This document shows, one piece after another, positions 48,865-57,374 of a stretch of DNA of 64,000 nucleotides. The translations under genes and the position numbers were made by a program. Source of the DNA: Umezawaea sp036375055 (GTDB taxonomy: Bacteria; Actinomycetota; Actinomycetes; Mycobacteriales; Pseudonocardiaceae); contig NZ_DASUSQ010000011.1 of the NCBI RefSeq assembly GCF_036375055.1, positions 169,838 through 233,837 of the forward strand, written 5' to 3'. Each line of letters starts with the position of its first letter. Within the stretch, counting starts at the first letter, position 1. Under the pieces are notes generated by a model that was not told the origin of the DNA, did not search any database, and saw nothing but the letters and a program-made list of their open reading frames with translations.

Positions 48865-50294
48865 TCACCCTTCCCGAGCAGTCGTGCGGCGTCGGCGGGC
48901 ACGTCGCGGCCCGCGGCGGTGCGTTCGGCGGCGTAGTCGGCGACCATGCGCAGCAGCTCGTCGTCGGTGCGCCGCTCCAGCCCCGCCACCGCGGCCAGCG
49001 GCACGCCGGTGAACAGGCACTTGAGGACGCCGTGCCGCCACCCGTGGTCGTCGAGGTGGTCGGCGGCGAAAGGGCCGAGCGCGGCGGCGACGAGCCGGAC
49101 GTCGTTGGTGCGCAACGCGTCGCGGACGATCTCCAGGCCCGCCGCGGGCGCCCGGTCGCCGACCAGGGCGAGGCCGCGCAGCACGCCGCGCCTCTCCGCG
49201 TCGTCGCCGTGCCGGTAGAGCGCGAGCAGTTCGGCGGACAGGGCGTCGTCGTCCAGGACGGTCGCGAGCGCGCCGAGGAGTTCGGCGCGGGCGGCGTCGT
49301 CGACGCCGCCGTGCACCAGTCCCCGCGGATCGTCGTCCGGCCGGGCTAGGTCGCGGCCGACCCGGCGGCCCACGGCCGGGAACAGCCTGCCCACCGCGGC
49401 GGGGTCGCGGCGCACCGCGCGCTGGGCGTCGGCGAGCCACGGGTGCCGGGGCTTCGCGGGCTCGTCCGGCATGGCCGCCGTGAGCGCCTCCAGCGCCCGG
49501 CGGGCCACGTCCGGGGCGGCGTGGCCGTGCCGCGGCAGTTCGACGGCCGCGACGCCGACGTAGCCGACCGCGGCCAGCGCGGCGAGGGTGCCGCGCAGGT
49601 CCAGGTCGCCCTCGCCGAACTCCAGGTGCTCGTGCACGCCGGGGAGCATGTCGTCGAGCTGCACGTTGACCAGCAGCGAACCCGCGCGGCGCACGCACGT
49701 GGCGGCGTCGTCGGGTTCCACGGCCACGCAGTGCCCCACGTCGAGCGTGACGCCGAACAGCGGCGGCGAGCCCAGTTCCTCGCGCAGCCGCAGCGCCTGG
49801 GTGAGGTGCTGCACGAACATCCCCGGCTCGGGTTCGAGGCCGAGGGTGACGCCCAGCGGTTCGGCGCCCTCCAGGACGGCGGCGACACCGGAGCGCATCC
49901 GCGCCCACGCCTGCTCCGCGGGCACGTCGTCCGGCTTGATGCCGGACCAGAACGACACGCAGTCGGCGTTCAGCTCCGCGGCGACGCGCACCGCCCGGAG
50001 CAGGAAGTCGACCCGGACCTCCTGCGACTCGCTGACCAGCGTCGGGTGGTGCTTGCGCCGCGGGTCGAGCAGGAACCGGGCGCCGGTCTCCACGACGCAG
50101 CGCAGACCCAGCCGGTCGAGCTTCGCGGCGACCTGGGAGACCCGCGCGGGCAGGTCGTCGGCGAACGGGTCGAGGTGGTGGTGGTCCAGGGTCAGCGCAA
50201 CGGACGTGTACCCGAGGTCGGCGATGACGTCGAGCGCGTCGTCGAGGCGGTGGTTGGCGAAGCCGTTGGTGCCGTAGCCGAGGTGGAAGGTCAT
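48861..50294 (-). CDS. TIM-barrel sugar isomerase fused to EboA domain
   Basis: 477 residues from ATG 50294. Residues 1-275 are a xylose-isomerase-like barrel (FHLGYGTNGFANHRLDDALDVIADLGYTSVALTLDHHH, VVETGARFLLDP, DCVSFWSGIKPDDV, LGLEPEPGMFVQH, VTLDVGHCVAVEPDDAA). Residues about 295-477 are an EboA-type helical repeat domain (HPWLADAQRAVRRDPAAVGRLFPAVGR, EVVRRGLALVGD-like turns, NDVRLVAAALGPFAADHLDDHGWRHGVLKCLFTGVPL). The join puts an enzyme and the EboA module on one chain. ATGA overlap with the prenyltransferase gene. Confidence 0.85.
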   Translation of the reverse strand: MTFHLGYGTNGFANHRLDDALDVIADLGYTSVALTLDHHHLDPFADDLPARVSQVAAKLDRLGLRCVVETGARFLLDPRRKHHPTLVSESQEVRVDFLLRAVRVAAELNADCVSFWSGIKPDDVPAEQAWARMRSGVAAVLEGAEPLGVTLGLEPEPGMFVQHLTQALRLREELGSPPLFGVTLDVGHCVAVEPDDAATCVRRAGSLLVNVQLDDMLPGVHEHLEFGEGDLDLRGTLAALAAVGYVGVAAVELPRHGHAAPDVARRALEALTAAMPDEPAKPRHPWLADAQRAVRRDPAAVGRLFPAVGRRVGRDLARPDDDPRGLVHGGVDDAARAELLGALATVLDDDALSAELLALYRHGDDAERRGVLRGLALVGDRAPAAGLEIVRDALRTNDVRLVAAALGPFAADHLDDHGWRHGVLKCLFTGVPLAAVAGLERRTDDELLRMVADYAAERTAAGRDVPADAARLLGKGE

Positions 50295-51145
50295 GTCGGG
50301 CTCACCCTCCGGCTCAGCAGGCGGGCCAGCGGCAGCGCCAGCGCGACGGCGGCGGCGCCCGCGACCGACCCGGCCCGCGCGGCGAGAGCCGACTGGAGCG
50401 GGACCATGCCGTGGATGCCCGCCTTGGTCGCGGTCCGCACGGACGCCGCGTCGGGCGTCCTCACGGCGTTGAGCTGGGCTCGGCCGACGGTGGCGGCGTA
50501 GCCCGCCGCGGCGGCGAGCCCGGCGAGGCGGTGCCGCCAGGACGCCGACGGTCCGGCGACGGCGGCCAGGGCGCTGAGCGCCGTGCCGCCGAGGACCGCG
50601 CGGGCCACCGGGGCCGACGTGCCGTGCACCTCGCCGCGCGACAGCGCCGTCACGCCGAGGGTGTGCCCGGCCACGGCCGCCGCGGCGGGCAGCGCGCCCC
50701 TCGCCCCGGCGGCACCGGCGCCGAGCAGGACGTCCAGCGCCCGGCAGGCGGCCATGCCGACCGGGCCGGCCGGGGTCGACTTCAGCACGGTGTCGTAGGA
50801 CCAGACGGCCAGCGCGAGCGGCACGGCGACGCGCAGCGAGTCCCGGCCGCCCGCCCACGCCGCGATCCCGAGACCGGTGGCGCTGAGCCCGGCGGCGACG
50901 GCGAGCGCGCGGTTCGGCGAGATCCGGCCCGACGGCACCGGCCGCTCCGGGCGTTCCACGGCGTCGAGGTCGCGGTCGGCCCAGTCGTTGAGCGCCATGC
51001 CGGACCAGTACAGCGCCACCGACGCGAGCGGCAGCAGCGCGCGACGGCCGCGCAGCGGGTTCCCGGACGCCGCCGCCCCGGCGACCGCGTCCCCCAGGAC
51101 GGTGAGCGCGGCGGGCGCGCGCACGAGTTCGACGTAGGCCCTCAC
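50291..51145 (-). CDS. UbiA-family prenyltransferase (EboC/SCO3242-like)
   Basis: 284 residues from GTG 51145 with about eight hydrophobic segments. First Asp-rich motif NDWADRDLDAVERPERPVPSG (NDxxDxxxD) binds prenyl diphosphate via Mg. The second is weak (YDTVLKSTPAGPVGMAACRALDVLLGAG). UbiA enzymes prenylate an aromatic or sugar-like acceptor in the membrane; in ebo clusters the acceptor is unknown. Family members here are called SCO3242-type, distinct from MenA and UbiA of quinone synthesis. Confidence 0.87.
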   Translation of the reverse strand: MRAYVELVRAPAALTVLGDAVAGAAASGNPLRGRRALLPLASVALYWSGMALNDWADRDLDAVERPERPVPSGRISPNRALAVAAGLSATGLGIAAWAGGRDSLRVAVPLALAVWSYDTVLKSTPAGPVGMAACRALDVLLGAGAAGARGALPAAAAVAGHTLGVTALSRGEVHGTSAPVARAVLGGTALSALAAVAGPSASWRHRLAGLAAAAGYAATVGRAQLNAVRTPDAASVRTATKAGIHGMVPLQSALAARAGSVAGAAAVALALPLARLLSRRVSPT

Positions 51146-52314
51146 GCGCCGTGCCTCCCCAGCTCGCGGGCCCACGCGTGGAGTTCGCGGGTCTGCTCGG
51201 CGAAGCGGTGCTCGTCGTGGCCGAGCGGGTCCTTGAAGAAGAACGCCAGCGCTCCCAGCGCACCCGACTGGCCGTCCGCGTGCGCGGCGGCCACGAGGCG
51301 GGCCAGGTCGAGCACGAGCGGCGCGGCCAGCGAGGAGTCCAGGCCGGTCCAGGTGAACTGGAGGCTCATCCGCGCGCCGAGGAAGCCCTCGAACGACACG
51401 TGGTCCCACGCGGTCTTCTGCTCCCCCAGGTCGGGGACGTTGTCGATGTGCAGCGGCGAGGTCACGGGCTCGCCGAGCAGCGCGGCCAGGCCGCGGGCCT
51501 TGGTCTCCAGCTTGCTGGCGGCGTGCTCGGCGTCCTCCAGGGTCGCCCCGTCGCCGCCGCCGAGCAGGTTGGTGCCCGACCAGGAGCGCACGCGCAGGCC
51601 CCGCGCGGTGAACATCGGCGCGAGGACGGTGCGCAGCAGCGTCTCGCCGGTCTTGCCGTCGCGGCCCGCGTAGGGCAGGCCGAGGTCCACGGCGAGCTGG
51701 TGCAGCGCGGGCAGCGCGACGCCCGCGGACGGGGTGAAGTCGACGAACGGGCAGCCCGCGCGCAGCGCCGCGTACGCGGCCAGCGAGCTGGGCGGCAGGA
51801 CGGCGCGCTCCGGGTCGGCCAGCGCGGCCTCCAGCAGCGCGAGGTCGTCGTGCTCGGGCAGGTGCGGCACGGGCGGTTCGGTGGAGGACACGTTGACCAC
51901 GACGACGCGCGCCAGGTCGTGCCGCTCCCGGAACGACACCAGGTCCGCGGTGAGGCGCTCGGCCGCGTCGGCCTGCGCGCCGCGGTGGGTGGCCGGGTGG
52001 TAGCCCTCGCGGACCTCCGCGTCGGTCGCGCGCAGGCCGTCGGCCAGCGACGGCAGCAGGTGGTGCGGCAGCACACCCGCGTGGGCGAGCTGCTCGGCGC
52101 GCTTCTCCAGGGACGTCGTCACCACGTCGTGGCCGCCGACGACCAGGTCGTCCCACGACGGCAGGTCGACCTCCGCCAGTTCCGGTCTCGCGGTGACGCA
52201 CCCGGTGGGCGGCGCGAGTCCGGCCCGCAGCGCGAGCAGCCCGCTCACGGCGGTGGTCGCCACCGATCCGCGTGCCCCGATCAGCCACAGCCCGGTCCGC
52301 TGGTCCGTCATCAC
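51142..52314 (-). CDS. inositol-3-phosphate-synthase-like protein
   Basis: 390 residues starting at GTG 52314 or ATG 52311. NAD-binding LIGARGSVATTAVSGLLALRAGL is the MIPS-type Rossmann motif. The catalytic half shows YAGRDGKTGETLLRTVLAPMFTARGLRVRSWSGTNLLGGGDG, matching the substrate-loop Lys/Asp pattern of MIPS, and HIDNVPDLGEQKTAWDHVSFEGFLG. MIPS converts glucose-6-phosphate to 1L-myo-inositol-1-phosphate. As first gene of the ebo operon it may make the cyclitol core. It differs from housekeeping mycothiol MIPS in context. Confidence 0.85.
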   Translation of the reverse strand: MMTDQRTGLWLIGARGSVATTAVSGLLALRAGLAPPTGCVTARPELAEVDLPSWDDLVVGGHDVVTTSLEKRAEQLAHAGVLPHHLLPSLADGLRATDAEVREGYHPATHRGAQADAAERLTADLVSFRERHDLARVVVVNVSSTEPPVPHLPEHDDLALLEAALADPERAVLPPSSLAAYAALRAGCPFVDFTPSAGVALPALHQLAVDLGLPYAGRDGKTGETLLRTVLAPMFTARGLRVRSWSGTNLLGGGDGATLEDAEHAASKLETKARGLAALLGEPVTSPLHIDNVPDLGEQKTAWDHVSFEGFLGARMSLQFTWTGLDSSLAAPLVLDLARLVAAAHADGQSGALGALAFFFKDPLGHDEHRFAEQTRELHAWARELGRHGA

Positions 52315-52350
52315 GACCGCCCTTCTCGCAGGGGAAAGCTGGGTGGTGCC

Positions 52351-52388
52351 GGGTCGGGCGGGCGCGGGTCACCGCGCCCGCCCGACCC
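52351..52388 (-). terminator. 17-bp perfect terminator hairpin
   Basis: Arms 52351-52367 and 52372-52388 pair perfectly with a GTCA loop, ending 9 bp after the stop of the ThuA fusion gene. It separates that gene from the ebo operon, whose start is only 37 bp further on. Confidence 0.8.
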
Positions 52389-52397
52389 GTGTGGGAA

Positions 52398-55300
52398 CTA
52401 CTCCCGGCGCAGCGGCGCCGGAGCGCCGTCGAGCTGGGCGATCACCGCGTCGGTGTCGCGGACGAGCACGGCGCGCACGCCCGCGTCCGGGACACCGGCG
52501 GCCAGGGTGCGGAACGCCTTCAGCTCCTTGACCGCCTTGGCGTCCTTGCCCTCCGCCTCCAACTTGCGCGCCTTGGCCAGCTGCTTGGTCAGCTGGTCGT
52601 AGGACGCCTTCGAGAGCCGGTTGGTCGCCTTGAACCGGTCGAGGAGCTGGGACACGTCCCGCAGCGACGTGCTGACCGCGAACGGCACCGTCCTGGTGGT
52701 GGCGTTGCCCGCGACGTCGGTCGCGACGACCTTCAGCTCGTGCACGCCGAGCGCCAGCTCGTGCAGCGGCAGCGCCGTGCCCGAGGTCAGCGCCCGCTGG
52801 CCGACGGTCGCGGAGACCGCGCGGACGCCGGAGGTGGCGTCACCGGCCTCCCACGACACGACCACGTCGGTCGCGTCGCCGTAGACCCGGCCGTTCGCCA
52901 CGCCCGCGACGAGCAGCGTGGGTGCCGTGCCGTCGATCTCGATCGTCGCCGCGCGGTCGACCTCGGTGTTGCCCGCGGTGTCGACCGACCGGTGCAGCAG
53001 GGTGTGGGTGCCGTCGCCGGACACCGCCACCGGCCGCAGGTAGGCCGTCCACGGCCCGCCGTCGAGGCTCCACTCGGTGCGGGCCACCCCGGAGGCCGGG
53101 TCGGCCGCGGTCAGGACCACGGACACGGCTCCGCTGTGCCAGCCGCTCTCGCCGGGTGCGGCGAAGGTGGCGGTGGTGACCGGGGCGGTGCCGTCGATCT
53201 TGACGTCCAGCGCCTTGACCTGCTCGACGTTGCCCGAGGTGTCGGTGGAGCGGTACTCCACCCGGTGGGCGCCGTCGCCGGTCACGACGATCGGCTCGGT
53301 GTAGGCGGTCCAGTCACCGCCGTCGAGCCGGTACTCGGTGCGCGCGACACCACCCGCGTCGGTGGCCGCCAGCTCCACCGACACCGGGGCCGCCGTGTAC
53401 CAACCCGACTCGCCGGGAGCGGTGCTGGTGCTGGCGGTGGTCTCCGGCGCCACCACGTCGAGGTCCTTGACGCGCACGTTGCGGAACCGCACGTCGTCGG
53501 AGTCGCCGTGGTTCTGGAGGCCGATGTAGCCGCGGGTGAGGTCGCGGGCGGGGTCGGTGCTGGTGTAGTCGTTGATCAGCACCCCGTTCAGCAGCACCTG
53601 GATGCGCTGGCCGGTGACCACGATCTCGTAGGCGTTCCACTGGCCCGCGGGCTTGAGCGCCGCGTCGCGCGCCGCGATGTCGGCCGCCTTGAAGGTGTAG
53701 ATCGCACCGGTCGTGCGGTCCACGGCGTCGGTCGGGTCGATCTGGATCTCGTAGCCCTGGTTCACCGCGACCCACGGGTCGTTGCCGGGATCGGGGAACC
53801 CGATGAAGACACCGGAGTTGTCGTCACCGGCGAGCTTCCAGTCGAGCTTGAGGCTGTAGGAGCCCAGCTCGGCCTCGTGCCACAGCAGACCCATGCCGCC
53901 CTCGGAGCGGATGGAGCAGTCGGGCTGGTGCGCGAAGCGACCCGGACCCGCCTGGTTCCACGACTCCAGGCTGGCGGCCGTGCCGTCGTAGAGGCTGCGG
54001 TAGCCCTCCTCGGGCGCGACCGGCGTGCACGAGGCGGCCTGGTCCGTGCTGAAGGTGAACGAGTCCACGTCGAACAGCGAACCCGCGCCGCCCTTGAACA
54101 CGAAGTACATCTCGTGCGTGCCACCGGGGTCGGTGATCGGGGTCGGGTCGAGGTCGACGTAGTTGTCCCAGCCGCCGGTGTTGGCCACGTACACCGACTG
54201 CACCAGCGGGCCGTCCGGCGCGTCGAGCCGGACCTCCAGCGTGCCGCCGGAGCCGCCCGACGAGACGCGGTAGCCGATCCCGGTCACCCCGACGAGGTTC
54301 ACCGGGTTGAACTTGATCCAGTCGCCGTTCTCGATCTCGCCGACCCTCTTCTTGCCCTCGGCGGTGTCGCGTTCCAGCGCCCGCGCGCCCTGCGCGCCGG
54401 TGTAGAACTCGGCCTGCTTGTGCTTGGGCTGGAGCACGGCCTCGTCGGACCCGGTCAGCGCCGGGGCGCCCGGCGCGCCGTTGTCGGTGTAGGTCGCGTT
54501 GATGACGCCGAAGACGTTGGCGTCCGCGCCGTGGCCGCCGTCGGCCGGGGTCGGGATGCTGCCCTCGCAGCCGGTGGCCCGGCTGAGGGGGTGGCCGTGG
54601 CTGTCGTGGCCGAGGATGTACTCCACGACCACCTTGGAGCAGTCGATCGGCTGGTCCTCGGGGTCGGTGACCGTCACGGAGAACGGCACCTGGTCGCCGA
54701 AGCTGAACACCGAGCCGTCGAGCGGGGCGTTGAGCGTGACCACCGGGGCGGTGTTGCCGACGTTGATCACGACGGTGGCCGCGCCGGTGAGGCCGGTCGG
54801 GTCGGTCACCGACAGCTTCGCGTTGTACCGGCCGACGGTGGTGTAGGTGTGGCTCACCGGTCCGGCCTGCGTGGAGTCGGTGGTGCCGTCACCGTCGAAG
54901 TCCCACGCCCAGTTCAGCTCGGGCCCGTCCTCGTCGGTGGTGCCGGTCGGGTCGAAGTTCACCGTCAGCGGCGCCGGGCCCGACGTCTTGTCGGCCGCCA
55001 GCTTCGCCACGGGCGTGTGGTTGCCCTGCGTGTAGTCGATCCGGTAGACCGCCGAGTCCGGCGCGCCGCCGAAGTAGCCGCTGCCGTAGTCCAGGACGTA
55101 GAGCGAGCCGTCCGGCCCGAACTCCAGGTTCATCGGCCTGGTCAGGGTCATCGAGTCGAAGAACGGGGTGATCGCGCCGCGTTCACCGTTCGGGCCGACG
55201 TCGATGGTCTTGATCCAGCCGCGGTCCCACTCGTAGGCGAAGTTCTTGCCGTCGAAGAACTCCGGGAACTTCGTCACGAAGTCCAGGTCCGGGTCGTAGT

Positions 55301-57242
55301 CGTAGGTCGGCCCGCCCATGGGGGACTCGCCGCCGGTGCCGAACTCGGGCACGGACCCGCCGTCGTAGGGGATCCACGCCGCCTTGGCGGGCGGCAGGTC
55401 CACCAGACCGGTGTTGTGCGGGCTGTCGTTGCGCGGCGCCGCGCAGTCGAACTTCTCCCCCGAGGTGCCGGTGGCGAAGTCGTAGTCGTTGTACGCCAGG
55501 TTGTCGCCGACGCACAGCGGCCAGCCGTAGTTGCCCGGCTCCTTGATCAGGTTGAACTCGACGGTGCCGCCCGGACCGCGGTTCGGGTTGGCCGACCCGG
55601 CGTCGGGACCGTAGTCGCCGAGGTGGATCCAGCCGGTCTTCTTGTCCACGGCGAACCGGAACGGGTTGCGGAAGCCCATCGCGTAGATCTCGGGACGGGT
55701 CTTGTCGGTGCCCGGCGCGAACAGGTTGCCCGCGGGGACGGTGTACGAGCCGTCGGCGGCGACCTTGATGCGCACGATCTTGCCGCGCAGGTCGTTGGTG
55801 TTGGCCGAGGAGCGGCGGGCGTCGAACGCCGGGTTGCGGTCGGCGCGCTCGTCGATCGGCGAGTAGCCGTCCGAGGCGAACGGGTTGGTGTCGTCGCCCG
55901 TGGACAGCAGCAGGTTGCCCTGGGCGTCGAAGTCGATCTCACCGCCCGCGTGGCAGCACAGACCCCGGTCGGCGGGGACCTGGATGATCTTCTGCTCGCT
56001 CGCGAGGTTCAGCGTGCCGTCGTCCGACAGCGTGAACCGGGAGAGCTGGTTGTAGCCCTTGAAGCGCGCGAAGTCCGCCGCGGTGCCGTTCTCCGGCGCG
56101 TCACCGGCCGGGGTGTCCAGCGGTGGCGCGTAGTAGAGGTAGACCCACTTGTTCGTGGCGAAGTCCGCGTCGACGGCGATGCCCTGGAGACCGTCCTCGT
56201 CGTGGTTGTAGACGGGGATCTGCCCGGCGAGCGACGTCGTCGCCTCCGGGGTGGTCAGCCACACGCGACCGTCGCGGGAGGTGTGCAGCACCCGGCGGTC
56301 GGGCAGGACGGCGAGCGCGATCGGCTCACCGGTCTTCTCCTCGCCCAGCGCCAGGGTGATCTGGTCGAAGTCCGCGTCGGTCGGCGGCTCGTTCGGCGTC
56401 GTGCCGCCCGGCTCGCAGTCGCCCGCCGCGGAACCCGCCGCGTACTTGATGCCGCCCAGCAGGTGCTGCCGGAACGCCGCGTCCGCGTAGGACTCCTTGG
56501 TGTGGCCCATGCCGGTGTACCAGGAGCGGCCCTCGCCCTGCGGGTGGCACCACACGATCGGGTGATCACCGGACGGGTCGGTCGGCGTGTAGCTGGTCTC
56601 GTCCAGCGCGGCGAGCACGTGCACGTCGTCGCGCGGGTTGCTCTGGTAGCTGTACCACTCGTCGGTGCGCGTCCACTTGTCCGGCAGGTGCGACGTGGAG
56701 CCGTGGTCGTGGTCCTCGACGAGCACGTCGGCTTCCTGGATGGCCGGGTGGGACTTGAAGTAGGAGCCCACCAGCTCGCCGTACCAGGGCCAGGAGTACT
56801 CGGTGTCCGCGGCGGCGTGGACGCCCGCGTAGCCGCCACCGTCCTGGATGAACCGCTCGAACGCGCCCTGCTGCTCGTCGTTCAGCACGTCACCGGTCGT
56901 CGACAGCCACACGACGGCGTCGAACCGGTCGAGGTTGGCGTCGGTGAACGCGCCCGCGTCCTCCGTGGCCTCCACGGAGAACTGGTTGGCAGCCCCGAGC
57001 GCCTGGATGGCGGCGATCCCGTCCGGGATGGAGTCGTGCCGGAAGCCCGCGGTCTTGGAGAACACCAGGACGTGTTCACCGTCCGGGTGGGCCGCGGCGG
57101 GCGCGGCGATGCCGACGAGACCGGCCCCCACGCCGGTCAGCAGGGCCAGGGCGGCGGCGCCGAGGCGCTTCGCCGGTGCACGTAGGTTCGGGGTTGGTGT
57201 CCGCAACTGCGGGCCGTGATCGACGCTTCTCTTACCAGGCAC
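52398..57242 (-). CDS. secreted ThuA/PQQ-sugar-dehydrogenase/PKD/CBM6/DUF1080 multidomain protein
   Basis: 1614 residues from GTG 57242, with GAGGAG upstream; TTG 57269 would add nine. A signal peptide ends near AAPAAAHPDG. ThuA-like domain about 56-280 (HVLVFSKTAGFRHDSIPDGIAAI, GGYAGVHAAADTEYSWPWYGELVG). PQQ-dependent glucose/sorbosone-dehydrogenase propeller about 290-737 (ALAVLPDRRVLHTSRDGRVWL, GEIDFDAQGNLLLSTGDDTN). PKD about 745-830. CBM6-like about 940-1067. DUF1080 about 1078-1260 (YRSLYDGTAASLESW, GMGLLWHEAELGSYSLKLDWKL, NQGYEIQIDPTD). Two OmpL47/Ig-like repeats about 1264-1440, and a helical tail about 1535-1614. DUF1080 enzymes hydrolyse 3-keto-glycosides and ThuA is linked to keto-sugar use, so it may oxidise and cleave sugars extracellularly. 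Confidence 0.9.
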   Translation of the reverse strand: MPGKRSVDHGPQLRTPTPNLRAPAKRLGAAALALLTGVGAGLVGIAAPAAAHPDGEHVLVFSKTAGFRHDSIPDGIAAIQALGAANQFSVEATEDAGAFTDANLDRFDAVVWLSTTGDVLNDEQQGAFERFIQDGGGYAGVHAAADTEYSWPWYGELVGSYFKSHPAIQEADVLVEDHDHGSTSHLPDKWTRTDEWYSYQSNPRDDVHVLAALDETSYTPTDPSGDHPIVWCHPQGEGRSWYTGMGHTKESYADAAFRQHLLGGIKYAAGSAAGDCEPGGTTPNEPPTDADFDQITLALGEEKTGEPIALAVLPDRRVLHTSRDGRVWLTTPEATTSLAGQIPVYNHDEDGLQGIAVDADFATNKWVYLYYAPPLDTPAGDAPENGTAADFARFKGYNQLSRFTLSDDGTLNLASEQKIIQVPADRGLCCHAGGEIDFDAQGNLLLSTGDDTNPFASDGYSPIDERADRNPAFDARRSSANTNDLRGKIVRIKVAADGSYTVPAGNLFAPGTDKTRPEIYAMGFRNPFRFAVDKKTGWIHLGDYGPDAGSANPNRGPGGTVEFNLIKEPGNYGWPLCVGDNLAYNDYDFATGTSGEKFDCAAPRNDSPHNTGLVDLPPAKAAWIPYDGGSVPEFGTGGESPMGGPTYDYDPDLDFVTKFPEFFDGKNFAYEWDRGWIKTIDVGPNGERGAITPFFDSMTLTRPMNLEFGPDGSLYVLDYGSGYFGGAPDSAVYRIDYTQGNHTPVAKLAADKTSGPAPLTVNFDPTGTTDEDGPELNWAWDFDGDGTTDSTQAGPVSHTYTTVGRYNAKLSVTDPTGLTGAATVVINVGNTAPVVTLNAPLDGSVFSFGDQVPFSVTVTDPEDQPIDCSKVVVEYILGHDSHGHPLSRATGCEGSIPTPADGGHGADANVFGVINATYTDNGAPGAPALTGSDEAVLQPKHKQAEFYTGAQGARALERDTAEGKKRVGEIENGDWIKFNPVNLVGVTGIGYRVSSGGSGGTLEVRLDAPDGPLVQSVYVANTGGWDNYVDLDPTPITDPGGTHEMYFVFKGGAGSLFDVDSFTFSTDQAASCTPVAPEEGYRSLYDGTAASLESWNQAGPGRFAHQPDCSIRSEGGMGLLWHEAELGSYSLKLDWKLAGDDNSGVFIGFPDPGNDPWVAVNQGYEIQIDPTDAVDRTTGAIYTFKAADIAARDAALKPAGQWNAYEIVVTGQRIQVLLNGVLINDYTSTDPARDLTRGYIGLQNHGDSDDVRFRNVRVKDLDVVAPETTASTSTAPGESGWYTAAPVSVELAATDAGGVARTEYRLDGGDWTAYTEPIVVTGDGAHRVEYRSTDTSGNVEQVKALDVKIDGTAPVTTATFAAPGESGWHSGAVSVVLTAADPASGVARTEWSLDGGPWTAYLRPVAVSGDGTHTLLHRSVDTAGNTEVDRAATIEIDGTAPTLLVAGVANGRVYGDATDVVVSWEAGDATSGVRAVSATVGQRALTSGTALPLHELALGVHELKVVATDVAGNATTRTVPFAVSTSLRDVSQLLDRFKATNRLSKASYDQLTKQLAKARKLEAEGKDAKAVKELKAFRTLAAGVPDAGVRAVLVRDTDAVIAQLDGAPAPLRRE

Positions 57243-57308
57243 GGGTACTCTCTCCTCGTTCTCACGCAACTGGGGACCGCGGAAGGCTGGGAGACCTCCT
57301 CTCGTGTC

Positions 57309-57346
57309 GCGGCGCCGGCCAGGCCCGTCCGCCGGGCCGGCGCCGC
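57309..57346 (-). terminator. terminator after the Gfo/Idh/MocA gene
   Basis: A perfect 12-bp stem (57309-57320 with 57335-57346), 14-nt loop, 28 bp past the stop of the oxidoreductase gene. It separates the transporter operon from the ThuA fusion gene. Confidence 0.65.
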
Positions 57347-57374
57347 TCTCACCGGGCGTCGTGGGTCGTGCCGC

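Noticed and set aside
50291..51145. UbiA-type gene as MenA or UbiA of quinone biosynthesis
   Set aside because: Its position in an ebo operon and its SCO3242-like sequence fit better; no other quinone genes are near.
52272..57185. 1637-codon open frame on the plus strand opposite the ThuA fusion gene
   Set aside because: Shadow of the real minus-strand gene; Arg/Gly/Val-rich with no recognisable domain or ribosome-binding site.
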